In this document: positions 53,498 through 56,189 of the stretch, piece after piece | Position numbering within the stretch: the stretch's first letter is position 1 | How the letters are laid out: each line of letters starts with the position of its first letter | Origin: Acidobacteriota bacterium | GTDB taxonomy: Bacteria > Acidobacteriota > Thermoanaerobaculia > Multivoradales > J023 | DNA: 56,189 nucleotides | Direction: 5' to 3' | Assembly: GCA_003697015.1 (NCBI GenBank) | Contig: RFGL01000092.1 | Location: 1-56,189 of the forward strand | Program-made: the position numbers and the translations under genes | Notes under the pieces: model-generated | Told to the model about the DNA's origin: nothing | Seen by the model: only the letters and a program-made list of their open reading frames with translations | The model's database searches: none

Positions 53498-54397
53498 TCA
53501 GCCGCCCGGCGCCGCCAACGTCTGGGCCGGGGACGACGGGGCCTCCGGCAGGCGTTCCTTGAGCCAGCGCACCAGGTCGATCCAGATCCGCTTCTGCTCG
53601 CGCAGAGAGGGCATCGAGGTGGCGCTTTCCAGCTCGATGGTGACCACCGGGATCTCCTGGAAGAAGCCGGCGTAACGCCCCAGGGAGCCCGGGTAGGTGC
53701 CGAGCAGCTTGAGCTCGAGGGAGCCCAGTTTGCGCGGTGGATGGGGCGGTCCGTCGAAGTCGACGACGCTGTGGGGCGCGTGAACCGAGACGATCACGTC
53801 GGGCTGGAAGCGCTCGATCTGTTCCGCCAGCCAGCGGCTCTCGGGCTCGCTCAAGGCCGCCGGACCGGGGTAGCGCCGCGGGTTCTTGCCGGTGCGGCGT
53901 TCCCAATAGTCGCGGGTGGCGGCGAGCCAGTCTGGACAGGGAAAGTTGCGGTTGAGGTCGACGCCGTTGGCGTTCATCCGCGATCCCGGCCGCTGCAGCA
54001 AGCCGTCGGGGTTGAGGGCGGGGACGATGCGCCAGTGAAAAAGACCGCTGTGGAAACGGTTGAGGATTCCCATCCACTTGAAGACGATGCTCACCGACGA
54101 CAGCTCGTCGCCGTGGATGCCGCCGAACAGCAGCACCCGGCCGCGCGGTGGGCGAGCTTCGACCGGCGGATACTCCCGGGCCACGATCGGCAGGCCGGCC
54201 ACCGACCGGCCGTCGGTCGCCTGCAAGCCGATGCCGAGGCATTCGTCGAGGGAGACACTGGCCAAGCGGGCTGCGAAGCGCTCGCAACTCAGGCGCACCT
54301 CGTCGCTCGCCGTCGCCGTTGCAGCGCCCGGTGCCGGAACCTCCGAGCCGATCAACGCTCCGGCGGCGAGGAGCAGCACGTTTACCACTTCAAACAC
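53498..54397 (-). CDS. M14-family zinc carboxypeptidase, MpaA-like
   Basis: The protein has 299 residues and a GTG start. An N-terminal hydrophobic segment (VVNVLLLAAGALIGSE) may be a signal peptide. The zinc ligands are in GGIHGDELSS (HxxE) and SVHAPHS. The substrate-binding NANGVDLNRNFP is characteristic of the M14 family, and the catalytic glutamate is in VVTIELES. This group includes MpaA, which removes meso-diaminopimelate from murein tripeptide. The nearby L,D-transpeptidase supports a peptidoglycan role. TATAGT lies 9 nt before the GTG, and tandem AATCAACGGGATTG repeats lie just beyond it. Confidence 0.88.
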   Translation of the reverse strand: MFEVVNVLLLAAGALIGSEVPAPGAATATASDEVRLSCERFAARLASVSLDECLGIGLQATDGRSVAGLPIVAREYPPVEARPPRGRVLLFGGIHGDELSSVSIVFKWMGILNRFHSGLFHWRIVPALNPDGLLQRPGSRMNANGVDLNRNFPCPDWLAATRDYWERRTGKNPRRYPGPAALSEPESRWLAEQIERFQPDVIVSVHAPHSVVDFDGPPHPPRKLGSLELKLLGTYPGSLGRYAGFFQEIPVVTIELESATSMPSLREQKRIWIDLVRWLKERLPEAPSSPAQTLAAPGG

Positions 54398-54406
54398 AGC
54401 GCCGAC

Positions 54407-54448
54407 ACTATATCAATGGGAATCAACGGGATTGAATCAACGGGATTG
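54407..54448. promoter_or_regulatory. Promoter of the M14 peptidase gene with tandem 14-bp repeats
   Basis: On the minus strand TATAGT (54412-54407) stands 9 nt before the GTG start. Next to it AATCAACGGGATTG occurs twice in tandem (54421-54448), with a diverged ATCAATGGG in front. The repeats occupy the -35 position of the leftward promoter in the 212-bp divergent gap, so an operator is plausible. Confidence 0.5.
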
Positions 54449-54609
54449 ACTTCGCTCGCCGTCGCCAACGCCTGCGGCGGGGCCGGACGTTGCCGCAGGC
54501 GGCGTCCGCGATTGTGCTATCGTTGCTCCATCCCCGGTTCGGGTCCGTGCGGACGCCCAGGCCGAGTGCCGCCGGGGCAGGGCTTCGCCGATCGATCCAA
54601 GGCCGACGT

Positions 54610-55644
54610 ATGCGACCCATGCTCAAGACGCTGGCACCCGCCTGGCACCTCGTGCTCGCGGTTGCCGTCGTGGTGCTCGCCTGGAGCCTGGCGGCAAGAA
54701 GCGCCGCCGACGGCGGGCAGCCGGAGGAGCCGGCGGCCAGCCCATCCGGCGCCGGCGGGCGGGCGCCGGTGCGGGAGCTCGGCGACGGCGTCGCGTCGCC
54801 GGCAGGCGGCGTGCGCCTTCCGGCCGGGCTGCTGCAACTGCCGCCGTCGGTCGACGCCGCCCTGGTGGTCGACCTGAGCCGCAACCGGATGTACGTCTAC
54901 AAGAACCACCGGCCGATCCCGCGGTTGGCCGCCGACCTCTACGTCTCGATCGGCAAGAACGGCAGTCACAAGGAGCGTGAGGGCGACGAAAAAACGCCGG
55001 TCGGGGTCTACTTCGTCACCGATTTCATCCCCGGCAGTCGCCTGCCCGAGCTCTACGGCGCCGGCGCTTTCCCGGTCGACTATCCCAACCTGTGGGATCG
55101 GCGGTTGGGTCGCACCGGCAGCGGCATCTGGATCCACGGCATGCCGGAAAGCATGATCACCCGTCCGCCGCGCTCCAGCCGCGGTTGCCTGACCCTGGCC
55201 AACGACGACTTCCGGGCCATCGCCAGATCGGTCGAGCCCGGCCGCACGCCGGTGGTGATCAGCGACCGCATCGAGTGGTTGTCGCCGGAAGCGATCGCCG
55301 TCCAGCGCAACGGCGTCCTGCGGGCGCAGGAAGCGTGGCGGCAGGCGTGGGAGAGCCTCGATACGGAACGCTACCTCTCCTTCTACGCCACCGACTTCCG
55401 CTCCGGCAACATGGACATCATCGCCTGGATTCGGCACAAGCGGCGGGTCAACGCGGCCAAGAGCTACATCCGCGTCGAGGTGTCGGATCTCGGCCTCTAC
55501 CGCTATCCCGGCGAAGACGACCTGGTGCTGCTCGACTTTCTCCAGACGTACCGCAGCAGCAACTACGACACCACCTCGCGCAAGCGCCAGCTCTGGCGGC
55601 TACGGCAGGGCCGCTGGCGAATCGTCCAAGAAGGGCGCGGCTGA
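54610..55644 (+). CDS. L,D-transpeptidase (YkuD) with C-terminal Cds6 domain
   Basis: This 344-residue protein forms 3-3 peptidoglycan cross-links or attaches proteins to the wall. An N-terminal signal anchor (WHLVLAVAVVVLAWSLAAR) precedes a Pro/Ala-rich linker. The YkuD domain spans about residues 95-220, from VVDLSRNRMYVYKN through the catalytic IWIHGMPE and SSRGCLTL (His at about 176, Cys about 195). Residues about 235-340 are a Cds6/NTF2-like domain (YLSFYATDFR, DTTSRKRQLWRLRQGRWRIV). ATG 54610 is preceded by AAGG; another ATG follows at 54619. It is divergent from the M14 peptidase gene, which fits a shared cell-wall function. Confidence 0.9.
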   Translation: MRPMLKTLAPAWHLVLAVAVVVLAWSLAARSAADGGQPEEPAASPSGAGGRAPVRELGDGVASPAGGVRLPAGLLQLPPSVDAALVVDLSRNRMYVYKNHRPIPRLAADLYVSIGKNGSHKEREGDEKTPVGVYFVTDFIPGSRLPELYGAGAFPVDYPNLWDRRLGRTGSGIWIHGMPESMITRPPRSSRGCLTLANDDFRAIARSVEPGRTPVVISDRIEWLSPEAIAVQRNGVLRAQEAWRQAWESLDTERYLSFYATDFRSGNMDIIAWIRHKRRVNAAKSYIRVEVSDLGLYRYPGEDDLVLLDFLQTYRSSNYDTTSRKRQLWRLRQGRWRIVQEGRG

Positions 55645-56189
55645 GCTTCCCCTTCCCCTCCCTCAAAGGTCCCACCCTCTTCACAACTCCTTGCGGCTCA
55701 ATGAATTAGTGCTGCCCGTAAGGTGCCCCCCGGCCCGTGAGGTGCCCCTGAGGTTGCCCCTGACGTGGTTGCCCCGCCCCTGGCCCTGCCCCTGAGGTGC
55801 TGCCCCTGAGGTGCCACCCTCTTCGCTGCTGCCCCCTGAGGTGCCACCCTCTTCGCAAGTTGTTGCCCCCTTAGGTGCCCCTTAGGTGCGGTGCCCCTTA
55901 GGTGCTGCCCCCCTTAGGTGCCACCCTCTTCGCAAGTTGTTTCGAATGAGGTAGTTACTCGTGCTGGTTTGGATTGATTGTGACGTCAGACTTGACCGTA
56001 TGCCTCACGCCGTCCCTGCTGTGAGAGCCCAAGAGGTCCCCAAGGGTCGCGAGGTCTCCACTCCGAAGGTCCCACCCTCTTTGCGGCCACTCCCCATAAG
56101 GTCCCACCCTCTTCGCAACTCCTTACGCATCAACGAATTACACCGAGATCCACCGATCTCCTCGCGGCCGGATCCCCTCCCATCCTCAC
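55645..56189. repeat. Gene-free repeat array (GGTGCCACCCTCTTCG and GGTCCCACCCTCTTC variants)
   Basis: Six full copies lie in one orientation at 55668-55682, 55810-55825, 55840-55855, 55917-55932, 56068-56082 and 56100-56115. Many shorter AGGTGCCCC fragments lie between them. The first and last copies share a longer 3' flank (AACTCCTT.CG..TCAA.GAATTA). The core GGTGCCACCCT is that of the repeats around the RAYT gene, but the T-tail is replaced by CTCTTCG. About 100 bases (55935-56040) are lower in G+C and contain no repeat. No gene is visible. Confidence 0.75.

Overview
The window is about 70% G+C and shows no rRNA, tRNA or CRISPR. The gene style suggests a chromosome of a high-GC member of the Acidobacteriota, possibly a Thermoanaerobaculia-like lineage. 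That style includes three Hanks-type Ser/Thr kinases (two of them with TPR tails), ECF sigma factors next to a kinase, several secreted proteins of unknown function, a 180-kDa-class NAD-glutamate dehydrogenase and short leaders with TANNNT -10 boxes. The taxonomic call is an inference; no marker gene settles it.

Layout. 1-3.1 kb: the N-terminal part of a PilZ-like protein running off the left edge, then a two-gene module of an ABC-type ATPase and a TOPRIM-like (DUF4276-like) partner. 3.3-5.2 kb: a MauE/DoxX-like membrane protein and an exported thioredoxin-like protein. 5.4-14.3 kb: valyl-tRNA synthetase, an atypical SDR and NAD-GDH with a small downstream gene. 14.3-18.2 kb: a leftward four-gene operon of two tandem ATPase paralogues (one with an altered signature and Walker B), a DUF4276 protein and a DUF434/DUF5616 protein. 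18.6-25.7 kb: serC and a 1,938-residue kinase/AAA/double solute-binding-protein fusion.

25.7-34.1 kb: a REP-associated (RAYT-like) transposase, with GGTGCCACC-core repeats on both sides of it and again at 32.3 kb and 55.7-56.1 kb. Between them lie a large membrane sensor with a degenerate NTPase-like region and a zinc-type dehydrogenase; a membrane-anchored unknown follows the second cluster. 34.3-40 kb: an ECF sigma factor with a Cys-rich tail, then a sigma factor-kinase/TPR pair and two small unknowns. 40-48.5 kb: secreted unknowns, an eroded IS256-derived gene, a secreted lipase-like hydrolase, pdxH and a secreted protein with almost identical 69-bp tandem repeats. 48.8-55.6 kb: a third kinase/TPR protein and a probable cell-wall cluster (M14 MpaA-like peptidase, EEP-family protein, two Cds6-domain proteins of which one is an L,D-transpeptidase, and an ArsC-like phosphatase). 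The last 545 bases are a gene-free array of the repeat variants.

The best candidates for something new are: (1) the operon pairing an apparently hydrolysis-defective ATPase with an intact paralogue and a TOPRIM-like protein, with a second related module 12 kb away; (2) the kinase-STAND-like-ATPase-SBP_bac_5-SBP_bac_5 fusion with no visible membrane segment; (3) the RAYT gene with its dispersed repeat family; (4) four genes with TANNNT placed exactly 6 nt before ATG, which predicts leaderless transcription.
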